A stretch of 64,000 nucleotides of DNA from Cryptomeria japonica (taxonomy: Eukaryota > Streptophyta > Pinopsida > Cupressales > Cupressaceae). The stretch is taken from the NCBI RefSeq assembly GCF_030272615.1, contig NC_081406.1, positions 472,864,400 to 472,928,399 of the forward strand, in the 5' to 3' direction. Below the pieces are notes generated by a model, which saw only the letters and a list, made by a program, of their open reading frames with translations, ran no database searches and was not told the origin of the DNA. This document shows, in pieces, positions 54,860-64,000 of this stretch. The number at the start of each line of letters is the position of its first letter. Positions within the stretch are counted from its first letter, which is position 1. A program made the translations under genes and the position numbers.

Positions 54860-57186
54860 ATGGATGCCAGCGCCCGGCAAAAACAAAAACAGAAAGCACC
54901 ACAGGCCGCCGCAAGTGCGAAAAACATAGTGACGCCACAGAATGTTACTTTCGAGGGCCTGAATGGATTCGAATGCTGAAAATGGTGGCAGGACACCCCC
55001 GATAATGACCTAGTAAAGCAAAACCTCCGGAAAGCACAAGTAGAGTGGGCTATTCGGATGCCTATGTTCCCTATCTGGGAGTACGAGGGTGCCCTACGCT
55101 TCATGGTGGACACCTTCGACAGGCATACATGCACCAGCACGTTTGAATACCTCCGGAGGGATGTCACTATATCCTTCAAAGCAAGGGATTTCATGAGGGT
55201 ATTCGGCATTCCGGGCAGCCAGGGCAAGAAAATAGACTTGAAGGCCAAGAAGATGACACAGGAGGAGAAGGAGCGGTGGATTAAATTAGTCTCCCGGAAT
55301 TTGACCATAGTAGAGTTGGACAGCGTGGCTAGAGCCACGAAGAGTCGCGGAATCCGTAAGACTTTTGTTGCGGAGGGCCACTGGAGATGCATTATGGATG
55401 TCATCAAGAGTAGATTGACAGGGTCGGGTGATGAATGGCATCGTATATGACTGGGCAGCATTACTGGCAGAGCGTATGTATGAGTTTCTGACGCTCCAGC
55501 ATCGCACATTCTATATGCCTCATTACGCTATAGGGTTATTCCTGGAGGCCACGCGGGAAGTAGTGCCGGAGGAAGAGTTGGAGGTACGGCCACAGGGACC
55601 GTTGACAGCGGGAGAGCCTCCAATAATGTATTGGAGGCACTTGGACATTGGGCACTCTTCCGCGAAGCGGAAACGGCCGATGGATAGGGCCTCGGCCTCA
55701 GGGGAGCCTGACAGTGGGAGGGAGTCCAGCAGCATGGAGGATTCGGAGGAGGAAGATGAGGAGGACGATAGCAGTCAGGCAATGGAGGAGCCTGTACGAG
55801 TCCGGTTTGCCCCACCTCTGTTACCGATGGTTACCGATGGGCATGACTGTGCCAGCATCTGGAGTAGGCGGCACTTGTATTCCGGCCTTTGGGCAGAGCC
55901 ATACGCCTGTTACACTTGGTCCCCTCTAGCACGAGCATCAGGGAGCACCATCGGGCCCAACCACAGCGACACTTACCGAGGACATGGCAGAGTCAGGGAC
56001 AGAGGAGTCACCACATCGGGTAGTGGGCGTTGAGGAGCAGGGGCTGACGGAGGTGGAGGACACCGAGCCTCACGTGCGGTTGGACGTCGTGGGTAGTGAC
56101 GCTGTGGTGACTGTTCCTGCTTCGTTGTTGGAGGAGCCGACGACAGCGAACCATCCCCCGATCACGGAGATGCGGGCTGACCTCGAGGCAATGCAGAGCT
56201 GGCTCACACAGCGGTTTCAGATGACACTGGCACAGCTGGAAGGAGCTGTTGTATTCTCACCATGTCGAGAGACTAGAGCGGAGGTAGTCGACTTGGAGGA
56301 CTCGTCAGAGGAGGCACATGGACTCACAGTTGGGAACGAGGCAGGGGAGGTCGCCTCTGCTGGGCAGGCACCAGGAGATGGTGCACCTTTGGTGGCGGAG
56401 GCGGTACCTTCACAGTAGGATACAGTAGTGCCCGTTCCACCAGGGATTTCCCAGTCTTCGGCACAGACGGAGGAGGATGTTGAGACCTATCTCGCTGACA
56501 TGGTTGATATGGTAACGAGGGGTAGGCGGGTGGTGGCCGCCGCCCAGACGCAAGCATTGCAGCAGGTGGTGGTGGAGCTAGAGCAGGTCCTACAGTTTAT
56601 GCGGGTGGGCTACCCGACAGCCTTTGCTACTTGCTTTGAGTCTCAGGGGTGGCCGACTGCGGAGACAGAGGAGATGCTCCAGGCTTGGAGGCTACGTCAG
56701 CCCGTTGTGGAGAGTCGGGTGACGACAGTTGTCCGCGAGATCGAGCAGGTCTACCGGGATGCCTATTATACATTGAGGCGTACACAGCAGGAGTCTGCAG
56801 TCAGGGAGGCCACCCGAGTAGCGTTGGAGAGGGAGGTGGCCAGTCAGCAGGCCTCATGGGCAGCCGAGTGGGCGCAGTTGTTGGCCCAGCTAGAGATGGC
56901 CCACACAAAGACGGCTAAGATCCGAACAGCGAAGGCCGAGGTAGAGACCCGTCTGGCAGCCGAGCAGACACGGTTGGTCTGCGTGACGGAGGCAGTGGAT
57001 ACAAAAGAGGAGGAGTTACTGGAGGCAGCACACATGGTGAAGACAGCTTTAGAGAAGGTCCTCGTGGCGGAACGGGATGTGGTTGCACGCACTCAGCAGG
57101 TGTATGAGCTCCGTGCTCGCTTGGCGACGCAGACACCGACATCTCACACTTCTGCTTCAAGGACGCTTTCTCCGCCCCCTCCCTAG
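54860..57186 (+). pseudogene. 3' extra ORF of element C: globular N-terminus, long coiled coil
   Basis: Starts MDASARQKQKQKAP at 54860. The N-terminal part has FPIWEYEGALRFMVDTFDRH, TFEYLRRDVTISFKARDFMRVFG and TFVAEGHWRCIMDVI and looks globular. A TGA at 54977 and frameshifts near 55435 and 55975 interrupt it. The middle is acidic (MEDSEEEDEEDD). From 56428 a 252-codon open stretch is rich in Ala, Glu, Gln and Arg, with heptad-like leucine/valine spacing (VVVELEQVLQF, LAAEQTRLVCVTEAVDTKEEELLEAA). It ends SASRTLSPPPP. No signal peptide or membrane segment is seen, so it is not env-like. Function unknown; it resembles the class of extra ORFs known in plant Ty3 elements. Confidence 0.65.
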
Positions 57187-57249
57187 TCTTTTAGATATAT
57201 TGTATAGGTTGCATTATCTCCATTTTTGTAAGTCGCCTGGAGACGACTT

Positions 57250-57268
57250 TTCTTTTTGGGGGGGATGA
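57250..57268 (+). other. Polypurine tract of element C
   Basis: tctttttgggggggatga directly before the 3' LTR; initiation site for plus-strand DNA. Confidence 0.82.
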
Positions 57269-57526
57269 TGTTGGCGGCATTATTGTACACGGGAATAACA
57301 TTAGTTAATTATGTGTAATTGTTTGGTTAGTTGGCAACCGAGGGGTGGAAGTTGCGGTGTGACGGTTGGCGCTCGCACCCCCTCGGTACCCTTTTATACT
57401 CCGGAATGTAACTTGTAACATAGACTTATAATGAATAGCACATCTGATATACTTTGTCTGACATTTACGGCATTAGTCTGCGTTATGTTCTTTATGTCTT
57501 AAGTTATTCACCCGAGAGGGCAAACA
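57269..57526 (+). repeat. 3' LTR of element C
   Basis: 258 bases, same length as the 5' LTR, about seven substitutions. Confidence 0.93.
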
Positions 57527-57531
57527 GTTGA
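57527..57531. other. Right target-site duplication of element C
   Basis: GTTGA, identical to 47679-47683. Confidence 0.88.
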
Positions 57532-60165
57532 GATATATTTCTCCATTGTTCGCCTTCATTCCTCTTTGCAATCATATTTGAAAAAGAAAACACCCTGAAT
57601 CATGATTGTTGTGATAATAAAATGAAAGTTTAACCTTTCGATCCTTAAAGAAAGTTGTAAAGACATTTTATCTTAAAATAACCTCAATAATCCACATAAA
57701 ATGCCTCACAAAGCCCTTCCAACGAACTGGAATTCAACTTGGAATTCTGGAAATGGTGTTTCAGATCTGGAGAATGCATGAAATGGGGAGGAAACAAGTC
57801 AGATCTGTATGAGAATAAGTTATTATTAACTGAATTTCCTCACAATTCACTCTATTCCAGCTTTTAATGTTAACTTTCTCCTTTCTCTCTCCTTCAAAAC
57901 TTGAGCACTTCTTCAAAACTTGAGCACTTCTTCTTTCCCGTCAATGCTTGCTTTTGAAATCTGATCTTCCTTTGTTCAAAATCGCCTCATCTCTTCCTCT
58001 TCTCTACTGCGAATTTGCCACTTGTAACGCTGCACCTTGTTCCTTTCATTTAGTTTTTGTTTTAAAGTCTAATTCTCTTGCCTTATATACACACTTTTTG
58101 TGGAGTTCACTTCTGATTTCTGCTCTGCTGCGAAACACCTTTGGATAGATTTCCTTCCTTTATTTTTTATTTATAAGTGTTCAAAGAAAACACTTACCCT
58201 CTCAAGGGATCAGCTAAGTTTCAACTTTTGCTTTTTAAAAAAAAATTGTATTACAAGAATGTTCAAGTCAGCCATCTCAAGTTTCTTTGCATTTTCGCAC
58301 ATTTTGAGGGGAAGTTTACTGTCTAAGCTGGCCTTATATCTTCATTTCACCATTGAAGGGCTGTAAATATGAGTGGAGCACTCACTCCCAAGAAAATTTC
58401 ACATCATCTATGCATTTATCCCTGCGAATTCTGCCCTGCTAAAAATTTTTGGGGATTAAGAAGGTTGTGTATGGATTTTTTTGTGCTTTTTTGGCACTCA
58501 TGCATAAACTTTTTCGTGCATTTTACTTATGCATGTATTGATGAGGTGAATTTGAACTTGTTCTTGCATAAACTTGATCGGGGCTTTTGAGAATTCATGT
58601 ATTCTTAAGCGAAAATGCACCTTTCCATGCATTTTGCCCAAATTCCTTTAGAATTTCAGGGCATTTAGGTGGTTGTGAACGACATTTTTTTTGGGATTTG
58701 GAGAGATCATGTATAAATGCAAATGCATAAAATTTTTTGGTCATTTTGGGTGGTTATGCATTGTTGAAATTGGGATTTTGCCTATGCATGCATTTAAAAC
58801 ACGTTGTGCAAGGCGAGGGCATGATGTTTGTATTATTTTCATTTTGCCCCACATGTTTTTACCTTCATTAATTTGCATTTTTTTATCGAAATTTCTCAAA
58901 ATCAGGGATTTTGAAAGGTCATGTATAAACTTGACAAAATACAAGGTGGAGATAAGACTTATTATGCATGCACTTTCAAATGAATTTCAATCTAAGTCTT
59001 GCAATTTCAGGCAAATTTTAGACCTTACCTTGACTTGACATTGAACTCTTTGACAATCCTTACACCTTTTCTTGAGAACTCATCTTGTCAACTTTTGACA
59101 ACATTTGACAACATTTCAATGCCTTGCACCTCTGAATGAACTCATGACTCTGTTGGTTGAAAATTTTGTACACCTGGGGCATGTGCAAAATTGTGGTTTC
59201 AGCGATAGTGTATGAGTATTATACTCTCCTAATTAAGGGAAGGCTCCCCCTATCTATAAACATACCTAAACTAAAAATAGATGAGACAACAGTCTTTCTT
59301 CTTCTTTCAAGAAAAACTATATCCTTTTCTCTTCACCGAAAAGTGATAGCAATTGAAAATAACAGTAGCAACAACTTATAAAACAAAGTGAGAGAAAGGA
59401 AATGAAGTTTCCTTAAAGCACAAAGACTTCTGTCACTTCCTTTGGGACGGGACAGCAATTTCAAGCTCAAAGTCTTGAATATGTGAATCTTATCTACCCT
59501 TTTCTATATTAATGATAACAAGAACAAAGTATGGAAGCACAAAGTCTGAAATACCTTATTCTTCTCTACATAAAACAACAAGAACTAGTGTGTGCTCAAA
59601 GTCTCACAGCTATTCTTTATTACAAAATCTATTTCTAATTTCTTTCAAGAACAAGTGTAGGCACAAAGTTCTACAACTTCTCTTAACGGAATATCTACTC
59701 CAACTGATATTAATCTTCAATACTTGCAACACAAAGTCTGCAAATCAAATTTGATTAAGCTCTTAAAGAAACACTAGCAAGAAAGATAATATTGAACACA
59801 AACTCAAAATTTACACATAAAAAACACAGTCTTTCTTGCTGTAAACTTAGCAGGGTTTACTTGCTTGCTTTCCAAAAGATAAAAAGGTACCATAGACACT
59901 ATAAAGTATTTATAGGAGAGAGGTCTTGAGAAAAAGGTGGGAGGATCCTAACTAACTTGAGAAAATCTCTCAACCACAATGACTTATTCAAACTACAAAC
60001 TAAGACTTATTCAAGATTACAAGTTCTATTCTAAATTGACTTGTAATCAGCTTACTTGTAATTACTAAAGTGCAAGTGATCAACTTGCAATTACAAAAGT
60101 GTTTATAGAAGTAAACTTGTCAAAAGAAAACTACAATTCTGAAATATAAACTGTGTTGAAAACAC
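57532..60165. other. Non-coding, degenerate repeats, probable intron
   Basis: From 57950 to 59000 motifs gcattt(t/a), tcatgtataaa and atgcatgcattt recur, a weaker version of the fields at 6945 and 38480. From about 59400 to 59830 the phrase (gca)caaagtct recurs about eight times. No gene or RNA was recognised; the remaining cyclase exons are not here. Confidence 0.45.
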
Positions 60166-62460
60166 TTATATGGAAGCATTCTTTGCCGTGTATCCTTCGA
60201 ATTTCTGGATGATCATTTGCAGCTCCTCAAGATCCGGTTCATGAGTATTCTTTGCAACGTTTAGTGTTTTCACAATATCATCACTGCAATCAAGAATTGT
60301 AGGGCTATGCTTCTCAAGAATGAATTGGATTTCCTGCAAGAAGATTTGGTATTTCATCAAAGATTGAATCGATGCAGCTGAAAATTGTTCATCCTCCACT
60401 TCCTACTAAACCTTCCTTCTCAAATCTGAAAGGATCTCTTCCTTTAACATCAACTCGATATTCTGATTTACAATTCTACAAGAGACCTTCTCACAGCAAG
60501 AAATAATATCTTGCAGTACTTCCATGCGCAATCCCAAAGCGTCATCAATTTCTTCAATAAGTGCTTTCAAAACAAGGGATTTGTTCTCTAGAAGCTCTGT
60601 AAATTCAAGATACATGGTTCTAGTAGGAAGGATGCCATTCTCCTGTAGAACACTCAACTTTTCTTGGGGCATCCTATGCTAAACTCTCAAGTCACTTTCA
60701 ACTTTCTCCAGATTTTGTTTGAAAGTTGCAGAAGTCTGATTCAATTTTTCTTTAATCATTTCAAGTTTGACTAATATCTAGAAAACTTCCTCCAAAACCC
60801 CAACACATGAATCAATAGTTTGACTTACCGAAGAGTCTAGTGCTTGCACTTTTTGAGCAGCTCTTTCGACTTCCCGAACTGATTCTTTAGTATTGAAAGA
60901 AGTTGATGGATTGGTCCCTTCTTCAGAAGACTTGGTGATCTTTTGAATGACTGAGATAAGCCGCATATTTTCCTCCTCCAACTTGTCTTTCTTTGTTAGG
61001 AGTTCATCATATCGCTGCACCAATGAAGTCACCAAATGCTGAGCATCATGCATGACAACTGCATGTGTTTATTTACCAAGCTCCACTCTGGTAATCTTGT
61101 AATCAAAAGCTTGCATCTCTTCATGTGGCTTGTCTACCATTGGCTCAACAATCTCTGCAATTTTCATCCTATTGCCATCAACTATCACTCTTGAGACTGT
61201 CTTAGCCTTTTTTGCAACCTTGGGTTTAGTTTGTTTGAGCTGCTGAAAATCAAAGAAGTCAAGAGAAATCTCTTGCTTCTTTCTTTTAGGAGTAAAAGAG
61301 CTTAGCCATGAAGGTAAAGCCATGGAATTTGTCTCAAAAGCAGCTGGAGGTGGGGAAGAAGCAGTTTTTGTTTGAACTATAGTGGTCACCCTGAGAGAAG
61401 TTTCTGTTTGAACTGCAACTATAGCCCTTTTAGTCACTGGAGGATGTGATGCTTGCATTATGGATCTATCAAAACCAGTAGTAGAAGTATCAATTTGCAA
61501 TAATGACTACCCAGGCAAGGAGACATGGGTAGGATTATCCTCAAAAATATTCAGCAAATCCTCCTGCATATGATCAAGAGACGACTCTGCTGCTGAAATT
61601 GGAACAATACTTTCTGCATTTACACTCAATGGAATAGGATCAATGTGGATGGTGGAAAAAGAATCCACATTTGTGTCAAAAGGAGACATAGGCAAATTCA
61701 AAGGGATTTGGGGAGGAACTTCACGTGATGACTTTGAAGTTGTGGACCTAGGAGCATCTTCTTCTTGCTGCCCTTCTTCTGGATCTTCAGGATCAATGAC
61801 TTGAATATGGAGCTCTGGTTTCTCTTTCCCTTTCATTGTCACTTCTTCAGGAGGAATTACCATTGCTCTACTAACTCTCAATTTGATCCTTGTGGAAGAA
61901 GAGGAAGCACCCTCCTTGTTATCAACTCTGATTTCAGACTTGTTTCCAATAGGCCTCGTAGAATCATCTTCCTTTCCAATCTTGATTTTGATAAGTCTAA
62001 CGCCATTGCTTTTGAGCCAAGCATTAGTATTAGCTAAGTCAGGCTGAAATCTATCAAGAATGGAAGTACATTCCTTGTGTGACCATTGAATTGATGGAAG
62101 TGGTGCTTCATTAACCCTTTTGTCAACATACTCGGAATCAAATACATTCCCATCATCAACCATTCCTTCAGGAATGATAGCAAGGTTCAAATCAACAATT
62201 TTCTCAAGAGTGAGCCTGCAATAATCCATCCTACGGATCTCCTCTTCTGTGCGAAGATCAATCCAGATGTCTTCTATGCGCTGCACATGGATGAAGGATC
62301 TTTTAATCCTTTCTTTCAATCCCCTGTAATCAAGATTAGCTCTTGCCTTAAACCTCTTGAGTTTAATCTCCTGCATCTCGGTCTCCATTGCTTTGGCCTT
62401 CATCGATGTCATGAGAGAATATCGACCAATCTGTAATGGGTTATTAGAAGATATTCCCAT
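60166..62460 (-). pseudogene. Broken long reading frame of unknown function with coiled coil
   Basis: One minus-strand frame starts MGISSNNPLQIGRYSL at 62460 and runs about 765 codons, interrupted by stops at 61507, 61066, 60778, about 60680 and 60406. N-terminal part: MKAKAMETEMQEIKLKRFKARANLDYRG, then SFIHVQRIEDIWIDLRTEEE. Middle: acidic and Ser/Pro-rich (IDPEDPEEGQQEEDA). A basic stretch follows (PKRKKQEISLDFF, KVAKKAKTVSR), and the C-terminal third is helical (RYDELLTKKDKLEEENMRL, EELQMIIQKFE). I do not recognise the family. The layout resembles the 3' extra ORF of element C (globular, acidic, coiled coil), so it may be such an ORF from another retroelement. Confidence 0.5.
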
Positions 62461-62509
62461 TCCAACCTAATGTCGAATTGATTGATGTACATGAACTGCC
62501 ATGAGTTGT

Positions 62510-62760
62510 CTACCCAATTCCATAAGAACGATTTTGTTCGGTTGGATATCTTGGAAGCATGTATGGCTGTCCACTATAGCATCCAACTCTTAAGTAAGTA
62601 AATGTTGGGAATTGAAGGAAAAGACACCCATATTCATTTACTTTCTCCCATGCAACATTTGACACTCTTCTGTTCTTCAATGTTTTGTCAAATAAGCACA
62701 TGTAGTGACCATAAAAAACATCCTGGTCTCTCCTGTAATGCAATCTGCTAGGTCTCAGAA
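62510..62760 (-). pseudogene. Upstream fragment of the unknown coiled-coil reading frame
   Basis: Minus-strand 77-codon stretch with LHYRRDQDVFYGHYMCLFDK and FPTFTYLRVGCYSGQPYMLP. It lies one frame away from the reading frame that starts at 62460 and only 50 bases before it, so it is probably its N-terminal continuation separated by a frameshift. No domain recognised. Confidence 0.4.
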
Positions 62761-63101
62761 GCGAGCGATCACCCTTGGTAGAAAGACCGGGAAAGTGTCT
62801 GAGTGATGCTCTATATACACCAAGTATGAGTTCATGTAGAACGTCAAAGTGGTGGGAACTCGAGCAAGTTGTTCACACAAGGTGTTGCTAATGATTTCAC
62901 CCTAGAAGATGTGCTGAGATTGTCTAATGAGTACAATAAACTGGTACATCCATGGTTCAAAAACATTTGAATGTTCTAAACCCATGATACTGCTCAAAAG
63001 GGTAATACCGTAATTGTATCACTAATTTCCTCTTTGAAATCACATCAGTACAGCTTTGCCCACTGGGTAAGGCATGTTCTAGGTCCCTGAATCCACTTGA
63101 T
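62761..63101. other. Non-coding, no feature recognised
   Basis: Sequence between the unknown frame and an LTR-like start. Minus-strand fragments may belong to the same decayed protein but cannot be read. Confidence 0.35.
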
Positions 63102-64000
63102 ATGTAATGTCCCCTTCTCATTGATGCTCTTTCAATGGTCCATTAGCCTATTCCTGAGACTTGTAGGCTAGGTGGAATGAAGAATGAGGGTCTAGCATTG
63201 ATGAAACAAGGACTTACTATTTTTAGTAAGTCAGGGAATGACCATTCTGGTGTTACTGTCCTACTGAGTTCTCCATGTTTTGCCTCTGGACGCGATGATC
63301 ATGCTTTTCTGAGCATTAATTCTTGACTTACTATTTTTAGTAAGTGACTATGTGGCACAATTCTATTTTTGGCAGTAGACAGGGTTCTGATTCTGTAGCA
63401 GTTCTGTGGTCGTCCGGTCTCAGTTTCATCTTGGTTGTGATAATAATCAGTACGGGAGTCATTTGCGACATAATTAAATATTATTTCCTTATCCTAAGGT
63501 TAATATTTAATTATTCTGTTTATTGGCTACTGGTTTATTAAATTTGGGATTAATGCCTGTTTTATCCTAAGTTTTGGCAAAATTCAGATGTACTATGGGA
63601 TGTAGAAATATTTTAGAAGAATATTATTTCACATTGCATCTCCATTATTTGCCTAAGTGTTTAACGTGGGTCCTCCCCCTTTTTGGGCGTGAGTTTTGAC
63701 TTAGGAGAAAGTGGTGCTACATTTGGGTCCACATGTAGTGGAATGAAATTCAAATGCAAGGCGTGGAATTTGGAGGAATGGCATTTGAATTTGAAGAGTG
63801 AAGTTATAAATAAGAGGCTTGGGCTCCCATTTGGACTATCTTTGAAAATTGCATCGTTATGCTGTCGGTTTGGCTACTGAAAATCTGAGCTTCGAAGTTG
63901 GCTTCCTAGCTGAGTTTCAGTTTCGTACTTGCAATATAGTACCTAGCTGTGCCCTTGTGTTCCCATTGCAGATTGGTTAATGAGTTGCAGATTATGGAGT
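63102..64000 (+). repeat. LTR-like sequence, cut by window end
   Basis: Starts tgtaatgtccccttctc, a TG start of LTR style, and continues as ordinary AT-rich DNA with two identical hairpins. No second copy is in the window, so the assignment is tentative. Confidence 0.3.
63212..63345. repeat. Two copies of a perfect 8-bp-arm hairpin
   Basis: acttactatttttagtaagt occurs at 63212-63231 and again at 63326-63345. Arms acttacta and tagtaagt enclose tttt. Confidence 0.85.

Larger units (their letters stand above)
47684..57526 (+). mobile_element. Ty3/gypsy element C, nearly complete, inside the cyclase intron
   Basis: 9843 bases with two 258-bp LTRs, TG...CA ends and the 5-bp duplication GTTGA. 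Order: LTR, primer site, leader ORF, gag, protease, RT, RNase H, integrase, palindrome array, extra ORF, purine tract, LTR. The LTRs differ at about seven positions by eye (near 2.7 percent), so it is moderately young. Seven in-frame stops and a frameshift interrupt gag-pol. It has the same orientation as the host gene. Confidence 0.95.

Noticed and set aside
54860-57186. Envelope gene
   Set aside because: No signal peptide, transmembrane segment or cleavage site; coiled coil and acidic regions only.
57532-64000. Remaining cyclase exon (WDTLWP...)
   Set aside because: Looked for by eye on the + strand and not found; presumed beyond the window.
1-64000. tRNA, rRNA or snoRNA genes
   Set aside because: None recognised by eye; the only tRNA-like sequences are primer-binding sites.

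Overview
This 64 kb window is plant nuclear DNA made almost entirely of transposable elements in several nested layers. The only recognisable host gene is a piece of lycopene epsilon-cyclase (carotenoid biosynthesis, plastid) on the + strand: four intact consecutive exons between 43770 and 46181 with AG/GT splice borders. The upstream and downstream exons are not in the window, so its introns must be very long. Long TE-filled introns, and Ty3/gypsy, Ty1/copia, LINE and hAT relics packed end to end, point to a seed plant with a very large genome. I favour a conifer or other gymnosperm, but this is inference.

Layout. 1-11047: old Ty3/gypsy element A (+), cut by the window edge, with gag, protease, an extra archaeal-type RNase H placed before RT, RT, a degenerate native RNase H and integrase. 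A short SINE-like insert with a 17-bp target duplication splits the integrase. 11048-16550: non-coding, with a possible decayed copia solo LTR. 16556-28517: Ty1/copia element (-) with two LTRs, ACCCT target duplication and iMet-type primer site. Its gag zinc knuckle is split by a second element, B (21026-26982, Ty3/gypsy, -), which keeps gag and protease but has lost RT, RNase H and most of integrase. 28523-31930: non-coding. About 31930-37090: L1-type LINE (-). 37480-38139: C-terminal relic of a hAT transposase. 38140-41700: degenerate repeat field and the 3' end of another Ty3-like element. 43770-46181: lycopene epsilon-cyclase exons, with a hAT-like MITE (44822-45763) in one intron. 47684-57526: nearly complete Ty3/gypsy element C (+), inserted downstream of the fourth exon, GTTGA target duplication, carrying gag, PR, RT, RH, INT and a 3' extra ORF with a long coiled coil. 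57532-64000: more degenerate repeats, a broken unknown coiled-coil reading frame (60166-62460, -) and an LTR-like end with twin hairpins.

B and C belong to one superfamily. They share a short leader ORF, a gag with four CCHC knuckles (one altered in B), a GGCGCC-type primer site, an array of CCACCGCACGGTGG-like palindromes and the 3' coiled-coil ORF, although their LTRs differ. C still encodes the enzymes that B lacks, so B looks like a non-autonomous passenger of a C-like helper. All coding parts of A, copia, B, C and the LINE carry stops or frameshifts. Many stops sit where a single C-to-T change at CAG, CAA or CGA would create them, as expected after long cytosine methylation.
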